Source of the DNA: a bacterium
Lineage (GTDB): Bacteria > Desulfobacterota > DSWW01
Reading direction: 5' to 3'
Length of the DNA stretch: 48,416 nucleotides
Assembly (NCBI GenBank): GCA_028277985.1
Contig: JANQFG010000159.1
Span: forward strand, 1 to 48,416
The notes beneath the pieces were generated by a model that had not been told where the DNA came from, searched no databases, and saw only the letters and a program-made list of their open reading frames with translations. Below are positions 42,169 through 48,416 of this stretch, in pieces (position 1 is the first letter of the stretch; each line of letters opens with the position of its first letter). The position numbers and the translations under genes were made by a program.

Positions 42169-43680
42169 ATGACGGATGAGAACATTCGGGTACGGTTCGC
42201 CCCTTCCCCTACCGGTTACCTGCACATCGGGGGAGCCCGCACCGCCCTGTACAACTGGCTGTTTGCAAAACAGAACAACGGAACCTTCATCCTGAGGATC
42301 GAGGATACGGATGTGGAGCGTTCCACCGAAGACTCGATCCAGGCGATCCTGGACGGGCTCAAGTGGCTCGGCCTGGATTGGGACGAGGGCCCCTCCTCCC
42401 AGTCCGAGAACCGGCCCCATCATCAGGAAGCGGCCAGCCGGCTACTCGAGTCCGGGCATGCCTACAAGTGCTTCTGCACGCAGGAGGAGCTCAAGCAGAA
42501 GCGCCTCGAGGCGGAGAAGGAGAAGAAGTCCTACGGCTATGACCGGACCTGCCGCCGTCTTTCCGCCGAGGACGTCGCGTCCCGCGAGGCGCAGGGATTG
42601 CCCTATGTGATCCGTTTCAAGGTGCCGGACCCGTCGCTCGGGGACGTGCCAGAGGGTGAGGCGATGGGAACGGTCGGGTTCGAGGACACGGTTTACGGCA
42701 CCGTGGAGAAGCGGATCGAGGATATCGAGGACTTCGTGATCGTCCGGTCCGACGGCCTGCCCCTCTATCTGCTCTCGAATGCGATCGACGATATCCGGGA
42801 CCGCATCACCCACGTCATCCGGGGAGCGGACGGGCTGGGCAACACTCCCCGGCAGATCCTGATCTACCGGGCCCTTGGAAAGCCCCTGCCCGTCTTCGCG
42901 CACATGAACCTCACCCTGGACCCGAAGCGCGCAAAGATCTCGAAGCGGAAGCACGGTGAGGTCGTGACCGTGGGATTCTACAGGGAGGCGGGGTTTCTGC
43001 CCTGGGCCCTGTGCAATTTCCTCCTTCTGCTCGGCTGGTCCACCAAGGACGACCGGGAGATCGTCACCCGGGCAGAGGCGATCGAGGAGTTCACCCTGGA
43101 CAGGGCGGGCCGGTCCAACTCGGTCTTCGACTATCGCAAGGGTGATCCGAAGTTCTTCACCGACCCGAAGGCGATTGCGATCAACGCGGAGTACATCCGA
43201 ACCATGAACATCGAGGAGCTCGCCGAGCTGGTCGCCCCGGAACTCGAGGAGGCCGGCCTCTGGGACCCGGCATACAAAGCCGATCGCAAGGAGTGGTATC
43301 TGAATACCCTGGACATGATCCGGGCCCGCTACCACACCTTGAAGGACTTCCCGAATCTGGGACGCCCCTACTTCAGCGAGGAGTTCACCATCGAGCCGAA
43401 GGCGATGAAGAAGAACCTTCAAAAGGATGAAAGGCTCAAGGAGTGGCTTCCGGAACTGGCCGATCGCATGGAGGCGGTCGAGCCCTTCACGCTGGAGTCG
43501 ACGGAAGCCGCGGTAAGGGAATTCGCCGAGGAGCGGGAAGCAAAGGCGGGGCTGATCATCAATGCGGTCCGGGCGGCGGTGACCGGGCAGCTGGCCGGAG
43601 CCGGGCTGTTCGATATACTGGTGACCTTCGGCTCTGCCTCCACGGCCAACCGACTTCGGAATGCGGCCCAACTCTTGTAG
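42169..43680 (+). CDS. gltX: Glutamate--tRNA ligase
   Basis: A 503-residue class I aminoacyl-tRNA synthetase that charges tRNA-Glu (or also tRNA-Gln in organisms using the GatCAB route). It has the HIGH motif FAPSPTGYLHIGGARTALYN near residue 10, ILRIEDTDVERST, the KMSKS equivalent KISKRKHGE near residue 254, and the C-terminal anticodon-binding helical bundle. Length is normal. ATG 42169 was chosen since AAGGG precedes it and the family starts exactly there; 23 upstream in-frame residues are not conserved. It precedes thrC by 51 bases. Confidence 0.97.
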   Translation: MTDENIRVRFAPSPTGYLHIGGARTALYNWLFAKQNNGTFILRIEDTDVERSTEDSIQAILDGLKWLGLDWDEGPSSQSENRPHHQEAASRLLESGHAYKCFCTQEELKQKRLEAEKEKKSYGYDRTCRRLSAEDVASREAQGLPYVIRFKVPDPSLGDVPEGEAMGTVGFEDTVYGTVEKRIEDIEDFVIVRSDGLPLYLLSNAIDDIRDRITHVIRGADGLGNTPRQILIYRALGKPLPVFAHMNLTLDPKRAKISKRKHGEVVTVGFYREAGFLPWALCNFLLLLGWSTKDDREIVTRAEAIEEFTLDRAGRSNSVFDYRKGDPKFFTDPKAIAINAEYIRTMNIEELAELVAPELEEAGLWDPAYKADRKEWYLNTLDMIRARYHTLKDFPNLGRPYFSEEFTIEPKAMKKNLQKDERLKEWLPELADRMEAVEPFTLESTEAAVREFAEEREAKAGLIINAVRAAVTGQLAGAGLFDILVTFGSASTANRLRNAAQLL

Positions 43681-43731
43681 GCCGGTCTTCGAATCGAACG
43701 AGAAAAGCGAGACAAGAAGGTAGAACAAGCA

Positions 43732-45084
43732 ATGCCGGACAAGATTCGCTACTACAGCACGATGGGCAAGGCCCCGGAGGTAGAGTTTGCCGAGGCCCTG
43801 TTCCAAGGGCAGCCTCCGGACGGCGGGCTCTATATGCCCACCCGGATCCCGAAGATGGATCCTTCGGAGATCGAGGAATTGAAGGGGCAGCCTTACCGGG
43901 ATGTGGCGCGGGCCGTCCTGTGGAAATTCCTCTGCGACGAGATGCCGGAGCAGGAGCTCGACCGGATCACCTCGGAAGCCTACAACTTCGAGGTCCCCAT
44001 CGAGAGGGTCCACGATCGCAGGCACATCATCCGCCTGGACCAGGGGCCGACCGCGTCATTCAAGGATTTCGCCGCGCGCTTCATGGCGCGCACCATGCAG
44101 TTCTACCAGCGGTCGGAAGACTCGGAACGGATCATCCTGGTCGCAACGTCCGGTGACACGGGCAGCGCCATTGCGAATGCTTTCTGGGGCGTGGACGGTT
44201 TCCGCGTGGTGGTCCTTTACCCGAAGCACGAGGTGAGCGAACGTCAGGCAAGGCAGATGAACACGCTGGGCAAGAACGTGGTCGCCGTTGCCTGCGAGAC
44301 TAAATTCGACCAGCTTCAGGCGAACGCGATCCGGGCGTTCGAGGACCCGGATCTCGCCAAGCTGCGACTCACCTCAGCGAATTCGATCAACTGGTGCCGC
44401 CTGATGCCCCAGATCGGCTACCACTTCTACGCCTACACCGCCCTCGAGCCGGAAAAGGGGGAGCCCATCGTGGACGCGGTCTCTTCCGGCAACTTCGGCA
44501 ATGTGACCGCCGACTTCATCACACTCCGCATGGGCAAGCCGGTCCAGAGGATCCTGGTCGCCACGAACGAGAACGACGAATTCCCCGGGTTCATGGAGAC
44601 CGGCATCTATCGCCCCATACATCCGTCCAAGGCATGCATCTCGAACGCGATGAACGTGGGCAACCCCTCCAACATGCGGCGCCTCTTCGATCTCTACGGG
44701 GGACAGATCGACCGGCAGGGCATGTTGCACAAGATGCCGAATCTCGATGCGCTCCGGCGGGACGCGGTCGGGATGACCGTGTCGGACGCCCTTACCCACA
44801 TCACCATCCAGAGCGTGTACGAACAGTACGGCGTGCTTCTGGAACCACACGGTGCGGTGAGCTGGGCGGCGCTGCACAGGTACTGTTCCCTTCGAGAGGA
44901 AGAGCCCCTGTCGATCGCAACAGAGACCGCGCACCCCGGCAAGTTCCCGGAGGCGCTCCAGGCAATCGGCGTAGAGCCGGACTTGCCGGAGAGCATGAAG
45001 GGCCTCGACGAGAAGAAACAGGATTTCTTCGAGCTTTCCGAAGACTACGGGGAGTTCAAGGAGTTTATGTTCCGTTTGGCGTAG
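43732..45084 (+). CDS. thrC: Threonine synthase
   Basis: A 450-residue PLP enzyme converting O-phosphohomoserine to threonine. Family signs: YYSTMGKAPEVEFAEALFQG at the N-terminus, DQGPTASFKDFAARFMAR with PLP Lys111, VATSGDTGSAIANAFWG binding the phosphate, and SSGNFGNVTADFI. This is the long, E. coli/yeast-like class. ATG 43732 follows an AAGAAGG stretch. It closes a gltX-thrC pair; a hairpin-forming repeat stands 19 bases after its stop. Confidence 0.95.
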   Translation: MPDKIRYYSTMGKAPEVEFAEALFQGQPPDGGLYMPTRIPKMDPSEIEELKGQPYRDVARAVLWKFLCDEMPEQELDRITSEAYNFEVPIERVHDRRHIIRLDQGPTASFKDFAARFMARTMQFYQRSEDSERIILVATSGDTGSAIANAFWGVDGFRVVVLYPKHEVSERQARQMNTLGKNVVAVACETKFDQLQANAIRAFEDPDLAKLRLTSANSINWCRLMPQIGYHFYAYTALEPEKGEPIVDAVSSGNFGNVTADFITLRMGKPVQRILVATNENDEFPGFMETGIYRPIHPSKACISNAMNVGNPSNMRRLFDLYGGQIDRQGMLHKMPNLDALRRDAVGMTVSDALTHITIQSVYEQYGVLLEPHGAVSWAALHRYCSLREEEPLSIATETAHPGKFPEALQAIGVEPDLPESMKGLDEKKQDFFELSEDYGEFKEFMFRLA

Positions 45085-45102
45085 TCCACCCAGCTCCGTC
45101 AA

Positions 45103-45129
45103 GGGGTCAGGCCGTAGCGGGCTGACCCC
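45103..45129. repeat. Short palindromic repeat, left of the hydrolase gene
   Basis: GGGGTCAG and CTGACCCC pair around an 11-base loop. Twenty-one of its first 22 bases equal the outer arm of the repeat at 45883, so both sides of the hydrolase gene carry the same element. It may also end thrC transcription. Confidence 0.6.
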
Positions 45130-45161
45130 GGAATTCAACACAACATCGGAGGAGGAGAACC

Positions 45162-45878
45162 ATGCACAGGCCTTGGCACAAGATCCCCGGCCACCGTGGT
45201 CTGTTCTCGGCCGTTGTGGCAATCATGCTTGTCTGCATCGGAATCCCGTCGGTCTGCATTGCCGACGAGACCCCGCAACCCGTCTCCTTCGAAGCCACGG
45301 ATGGAGTCGCCCTGCGAGGGCACCTCTTCGGAAAGGGAGGCACGGGAGTCATTCTGGGCCACATGTATCCGGCGGACCAGAAGAGCTGGTTTCCCATCGC
45401 GAAAAAGCTGGCGGCGAAAGGCTACCTCGCCATGACCTTCGACTTTAGAGGATACGGCGAGTCGAGTGGAGTGAAGGTCATTGCCGAGATCGATCGGGAT
45501 CTGGAAGGTGCCTACCGGTTCCTCGAACCCAAGGTGAAGAAGATCTTTCTCGCGGGCGCCAGCATGGGCGGAACCGCTGCGATCCGGGTCGCAGCGAAGA
45601 ACCCGACTGCCGGGGTCGTGAGTCTCTCGGCACCACTTGCCTTCCGCGGCCTGGATGCCCGGGAGGCGATCGGAAAGATCGAGATCCCCTGCTTGTTCGT
45701 CGCCGCCGAGGCGGACGGCTCTTTTGCTGCTGCAGCCAAGGAATTCGCCAAGGCGGTCAAATCCGAGGATCTGCTCCTTCTGATCGTTCCCGGAACCGAG
45801 CACGGCACCCGTATGTTCGGCGGCCCGATGGGCGATAAGGTCGAAGAGGCCTTCTTCGGGTTCCTGGCCCAGCACTGA
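45162..45878 (+). CDS. Exported alpha/beta hydrolase (dienelactone-hydrolase-like)
   Basis: A 238-residue enzyme with a signal peptide (residues 1-34, hydrophobic core AVVAIMLVCIGIPSVCIA). It has the oxyanion region VILGHMYPADQKSW, FDFRGYGESSG, nucleophile elbow LAGASMGGTAAIR (Ser in GxSxG), and catalytic acid and His in AAEADG and PGTEHGTRMF. ATG 45162 has GGAGGAGGAG upstream. The gene is enclosed by members of one palindromic repeat family, which suggests it may be a mobile or recently inserted unit (inference). Confidence 0.85.
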   Translation: MHRPWHKIPGHRGLFSAVVAIMLVCIGIPSVCIADETPQPVSFEATDGVALRGHLFGKGGTGVILGHMYPADQKSWFPIAKKLAAKGYLAMTFDFRGYGESSGVKVIAEIDRDLEGAYRFLEPKVKKIFLAGASMGGTAAIRVAAKNPTAGVVSLSAPLAFRGLDAREAIGKIEIPCLFVAAEADGSFAAAAKEFAKAVKSEDLLLLIVPGTEHGTRMFGGPMGDKVEEAFFGFLAQH

Positions 45879-45882
45879 TTAT

Positions 45883-46060
45883 GGGGTCAGGCCGTAACGG
45901 GCTGCTGCCCAAAAGGGGTCCAGCAGAAAATGCGCTTCTGAGTTCGGGGACAGCCACCGATCTCTGCTGTTTGCGGCTGTATTGCGAGTGAGATCGGTGG
46001 CTGTCCCCGAACTCTGCCGGCTCAAAGGCTTTGGGCAACAGCCCGTTACGGCCTGACCCC
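45883..46060. repeat. Nested palindromic element (178 bp)
   Basis: Outer arms 45883-45913 and 46030-46060 pair at 30 of 31 positions (GGGGTCAGGCCGTAACGGGC at the ends). Inside, a perfect 25-bp pair lies at 45940-45964 and 45990-46014 (GAGTTCGGGGACAG...). The inner core equals the palindrome at 31434, the outer arm equals the repeat at 45103. It fills the space between two convergent genes. Confidence 0.8.
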
Positions 46061-46065
46061 TCTGA

Positions 46066-46824
46066 CTATCCGCAGAAGGCCTGATACAGGAAGCGGTTGA
46101 TGTCCTTCGATTCGTGCATCGGCTTGCCGTCCACCACCAGGCAGGGAACCTGTTTCTTTCCGGCGAGCTCCATCAGTGCGTCCATGTCCTTCGAATCGGA
46201 CAGCACGTCGTGCAGATTCACTTCCTTGTCCAGCCGCATGTTCTTGATGGCGCCGAGAACGTTTCGACTGAAAGCGCACTTGTGGTGGAAATAGAGGTCG
46301 AGCTGTCCCGGCTTGGCAGCGCCTTCCATCGCAGGCGCCTCGCCGCCGAAGCCATGCTCCTTCTCGACTTCCGCGCACAGGGCGAGCAGATCCTCCACCT
46401 TCCGATGCCCCGAGGGCTTAACGGAAGAGGCGTGTCGCACGATGCCGCCCTTGTCGATCACAACCGTTGCACGGTCCGTGATCCCGGCCTTCTCGAGATA
46501 GCATCCGAAAAGGTTCGCGACGGCTCCCTTCGGATTGAAATCGGCCAACAGTGGAAGGCTTACGCCTTCGAGGTCGCGGGCCGCCCAGTTGGTGTGGCAG
46601 TAGACGCTGTCCACGCTGATGCCGAATACCTGGGTGTTTGCCTTGCGGAAATCATCGAGCCTCGCTTCCAGCGAGGGGATCTCCTGGCTTCAGGTGGGGG
46701 TCCAGTCGAGGGGATAAAAAACGAGCATGACGTGCCTCTTCCCCCGGTAGTCGGACAGCCGGAAGGGCACACCGAGATGGCTGTCGAGGGTAAAATCAGG
46801 TGCCTCGGTCCCCACTTCGATCAT
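46066..46824 (-). CDS. Selenocysteine-containing peroxiredoxin fused to glutaredoxin
   Basis: A 252-residue protein read through an in-frame TGA (46690-46692, codon 45). Residues 3-160 are a peroxiredoxin: VGTEAPDFTLDSHLG, YPLDWTPT-U-SQEIPSLEA, where the TGA falls exactly at the peroxidatic Cys of the TPxC motif, and VFGISVDSVYCHTNWA. Residues 175-250 are a glutaredoxin with YFHHKCAFSRNVL (Cys183, CxxS) and the cis-Pro motif KQVPCLVVDGKP. The frame is continuous on both sides and a SECIS-like hairpin follows the TGA. ATG 46824 follows AAGGAGGAG. It would reduce peroxides with the fused Grx or glutathione as reductant (inference). A nonsense mutation is the only alternative. Confidence 0.88.
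46660..46676 (-). promoter_or_regulatory. SECIS-like hairpin for Sec insertion
   Basis: CCTCGCT pairs with AGCGAGG (7 bp, apical loop GGA on the mRNA), beginning 13 bases after the UGA. Bacterial SECIS elements lie in this range and need a G at the start of the loop, which is met here. It lies within the coding region, as expected in bacteria. Confidence 0.6.
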
Positions 46825-46943
46825 GGTCTCCTCCTTTTCTCGATTGTAGATATGCAGAATCCTGGGGCCGTCTTCAATCTCAGATGAACGGGATCCCCAA
46901 CGGGTTTCAGTGTTCCGCTCTCTTTGCGGCATGTCAATCAAAA

Positions 46944-46975
46944 AGGCCGCGTCGAGTCGCTGCCGGACGCGGCCT
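46944..46975 (-). terminator. Rho-independent terminator of the SGNH lipoprotein gene
   Basis: A perfect 10-bp stem (AGGCCGCGTC with GACGCGGCCT) with a 12-base loop, followed on the minus strand by TTTTTG. It is 28 bases after the stop at 47003 and insulates the selenoprotein gene downstream. Confidence 0.8.
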
Positions 46976-47002
46976 ACCGAGAATCCGAGATGCTTGCTTG
47001 AA

Positions 47003-48229
47003 TCAGTCCCTTCTTCGACGCAGGCTTCTCCACAGAAGGGCGAGCCCAGCGGGGAGCAGGAAGAAGGCGAGGTGCCTGAACAGGTCCGATCCCCCGTAGA
47101 CGGGGCTCGTGGCGACAACGGAGGCCTCGGCAGTCTCCGCACATCCCCCCGCGCAGTCCTCGTCCAGGCCGTCCGCCAAACCGTCGCAGTCATCGTCCAG
47201 GCCGTTGTGACACGCCGTCTCCATCTCGGCCGGATGCACGTTCGGATTTCCGTCGTCGCAGTCCCTGCCGAAATAGTCGCACGACTCGGTCGTCGGACGT
47301 CCGTACCCGTCGTTGTCGAGGTCGGTACACGAGGCCAGGTACATGTCCTCGATTTCCTCGGCCAGGACCTCGGCCATCTTTCGGTTGCCCTCCCCGTTCG
47401 GATGGATACAGTCCGAAGCGTTGAAGTACAGGTTGGCCCAGCCCGGCGTCGATACGAAGGCCTGGTAGAGATCCACTAGGGGGATGCCCCGGGCCGCAGC
47501 ATAGGACCTCAGCCAGGAGTTGTATTGCTCCGTCGTGGGTGGCACCGCATCTTCGCAGGTTCCGGCTCGAGGGAGAAGTGTGCACAGCACAAGATCGACA
47601 CCATTGAACAGAGCCTCATCGATCATGGTGATGACACTGTTGCGCATCTTTTCCAGGCTGGCACTCTCCGGGTCGTGCACATCGTTCGTGCCCTCCAGGA
47701 GGATGGCCAGATCAGGGCCGTGAAAATCGAGGGCATTCGACCAGCGGGTTCGTGTTGCCTCTCGCGACACGAGCTCCATCGCCTTGCCCTGATTCAATAC
47801 CACGGGCTCGAGCTCGCTGAGATACAGGTCCTGATTGAGCAGGGCCTGGAGGGCCTCGGGAAGGCCCTGATAGACAATGGAGTCCCCGAAGCACATGGCC
47901 CGGAGGAGGGGTTCTCTCTCGAGAATCTTGATTTCCATGGGATTGCTGCGGAGACCAAAGAACTCGATGTAGACCTGAACCTCTCCCGTCAGACCGGGCG
48001 GGACTTGAGCGAATACGTCTTCCGGCTCCCAGCTAAGGACGGCGGTTGTCTCGAGCGAGCCGAACCGGACGGTTCCCGGCACCTCAAGACTGGCCTTTTT
48101 CGGGTCCCGCAGGTCGATGACGTCCCCGCCGACCACCCTGTCGGGAACCACCTTTTCCACACTAGGCCCACAGCCCAGCAGTAGCAAGACGGAGCAGATG
48201 AAGAGGATGGTTTTCTGGTTCCGGCCCAT
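47003..48229 (-). CDS. Lipoprotein SGNH/GDSL hydrolase with MopE-like metal motifs and C-terminal anchor
   Basis: A 408-residue protein. N-terminal lipoprotein signal with lipobox LLLLGC (Cys20). Residues 25-105 look like an IPT/TIG Ig-type domain. Residues about 108-300 are an SGNH hydrolase: AMCFGDSIVYQG (Ser), ILLEGTNDVHD (Asn) and NASDCIHPNGEG (Asp-His). Residues 305-370 hold two MopE-type calcium/metal motifs (CTDLDNDGYG, DCDDGNPNVHP and NGLDDDCDGLADGLDEDC). The end is a hydrophobic helix plus RRRR, like a CTERM sorting tail. A lipid anchor and a C-terminal helix together are odd. Likely a surface esterase. Confidence 0.83.
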   Translation of the reverse strand: MGRNQKTILFICSVLLLLGCGPSVEKVVPDRVVGGDVIDLRDPKKASLEVPGTVRFGSLETTAVLSWEPEDVFAQVPPGLTGEVQVYIEFFGLRSNPMEIKILEREPLLRAMCFGDSIVYQGLPEALQALLNQDLYLSELEPVVLNQGKAMELVSREATRTRWSNALDFHGPDLAILLEGTNDVHDPESASLEKMRNSVITMIDEALFNGVDLVLCTLLPRAGTCEDAVPPTTEQYNSWLRSYAAARGIPLVDLYQAFVSTPGWANLYFNASDCIHPNGEGNRKMAEVLAEEIEDMYLASCTDLDNDGYGRPTTESCDYFGRDCDDGNPNVHPAEMETACHNGLDDDCDGLADGLDEDCAGGCAETAEASVVATSPVYGGSDLFRHLAFFLLPAGLALLWRSLRRRRD

Positions 48230-48334
48230 GTTCGGATCCCCGGGTGCCGGTAGTGCACCTCGTATAGCTTTACAGAGTGAAACTAAATTATTCGGTGCGT
48301 CGAGTCAAGAAGAAGTTGATGTGGTAGCAACGGG

Positions 48335-48370
48335 AAAATGTCCTAGTTAACGGCAAAGGTAAAATGTCCT
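48335..48370 (+). repeat. AAAATGTCCT direct repeat before the edge gene
   Basis: The ten bases occur at 48335-48344 and 48361-48370. This pattern near a transposase-like start suggests the end of an insertion sequence. The stretch 48230-48334 shows no gene. Confidence 0.4.
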
Positions 48371-48375
48371 CCATT

Positions 48376-48416
48376 ATGAGAGAGACAATTGCCTTGAGCC
48401 AGAGACAGTTGAGACG
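48376..48416 (+). CDS. N-terminus of a transposase-like gene (partial, cut by the window edge)
   Basis: ATG 48376 opens a frame MRETIALSQRQLRR that runs off the window. The start resembles the first residues of ISNCY-type transposases, which begin with a similar LSxxEL/RQLRR helix. Only 13-14 residues are visible, so this is a suggestion. Confidence 0.35.
   Translation, partial: MRETIALSQRQLR

Noticed and set aside
46690..46692. Stop codon splitting the peroxiredoxin gene into two reading frames (pseudogene or frameshift)
   Set aside because: Both parts are in the same frame, the TGA is at the catalytic Cys position and a SECIS-like hairpin follows; selenocysteine explains it better.

Overview
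The window reads as one chromosomal segment of a GC-rich (roughly 60 percent) Gram-negative bacterium, most likely from the Desulfobacterota/Myxococcota (old Deltaproteobacteria) side of the tree. This is inferred from the gene content: a corrinoid methyl-transfer protein, a GldA/F/G-like ABC operon, secreted proteins with Cys/Asp-rich calcium-type motifs, a Tat-exported flavodoxin/ferredoxin, a selenocysteine-containing peroxiredoxin and short palindromic GGGGACAG-type repeats. No rRNA, tRNA or CRISPR array was seen.

Layout. 1-4046: end of an upstream gene, corrinoid protein, TetR regulator, GPH-type transporter, and a histidine kinase whose H-box His is replaced by Gln. 4066-8658 (minus): four overlapping genes for an ABC/GldG/DUF4340 envelope system. 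8936-12760: a giant secreted hydrolase-like protein. 12950-18848: a metal-type locus with a YedF-like protein, four proteins carrying the same HxLxGRxR (HMA2-like) module, one of them a P-type ATPase, a DtxR-family regulator and two matching TTA...TAA palindromes. 18971-20348: two SDR genes, the first with its catalytic core deleted in frame. 20449-21959 (minus): an ECF sigma factor overlapping a protein that fuses a zinc anti-sigma domain, an O6-alkylguanine-DNA methyltransferase domain and an Ada-type four-cysteine zinc domain. 22219-27992: a more AT-rich accessory stretch (PIN protein, pentapeptide-repeat protein, a 36-codon mini-ORF, secreted papain-like protease, membrane helical-repeat protein, PD-(D/E)XK-like protein). 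28194-32605: small conserved genes (DUF1835, ICMT-like, DUF3795, PH-DUF6463 fusion), TetR and a Tat flavodoxin/ferredoxin. 32709-36905 (minus): a glycan-type operon (aminotransferase fusion, methyltransferase, sulfotransferase, WbqC-like). 37010-41975 (minus): a DASS transporter and a PHP-UvrD helicase fusion. 42169-45878: gltX, thrC and an exported alpha/beta hydrolase flanked by palindromic repeats. 46066-48229 (minus): a selenoprotein peroxiredoxin-glutaredoxin fusion with a SECIS-like hairpin, and a lipoprotein SGNH hydrolase. The right edge cuts into what looks like a transposase gene.

The most striking item is the sigma/anti-sigma-Ada locus. It has the parts for a one-step alkylation sensor in which a suicide methyltransferase is built into the anti-sigma factor. 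Next are the Sec peroxiredoxin-glutaredoxin, the HMA2/DtxR metal regulon, and the accessory cassette at 22977-27992.
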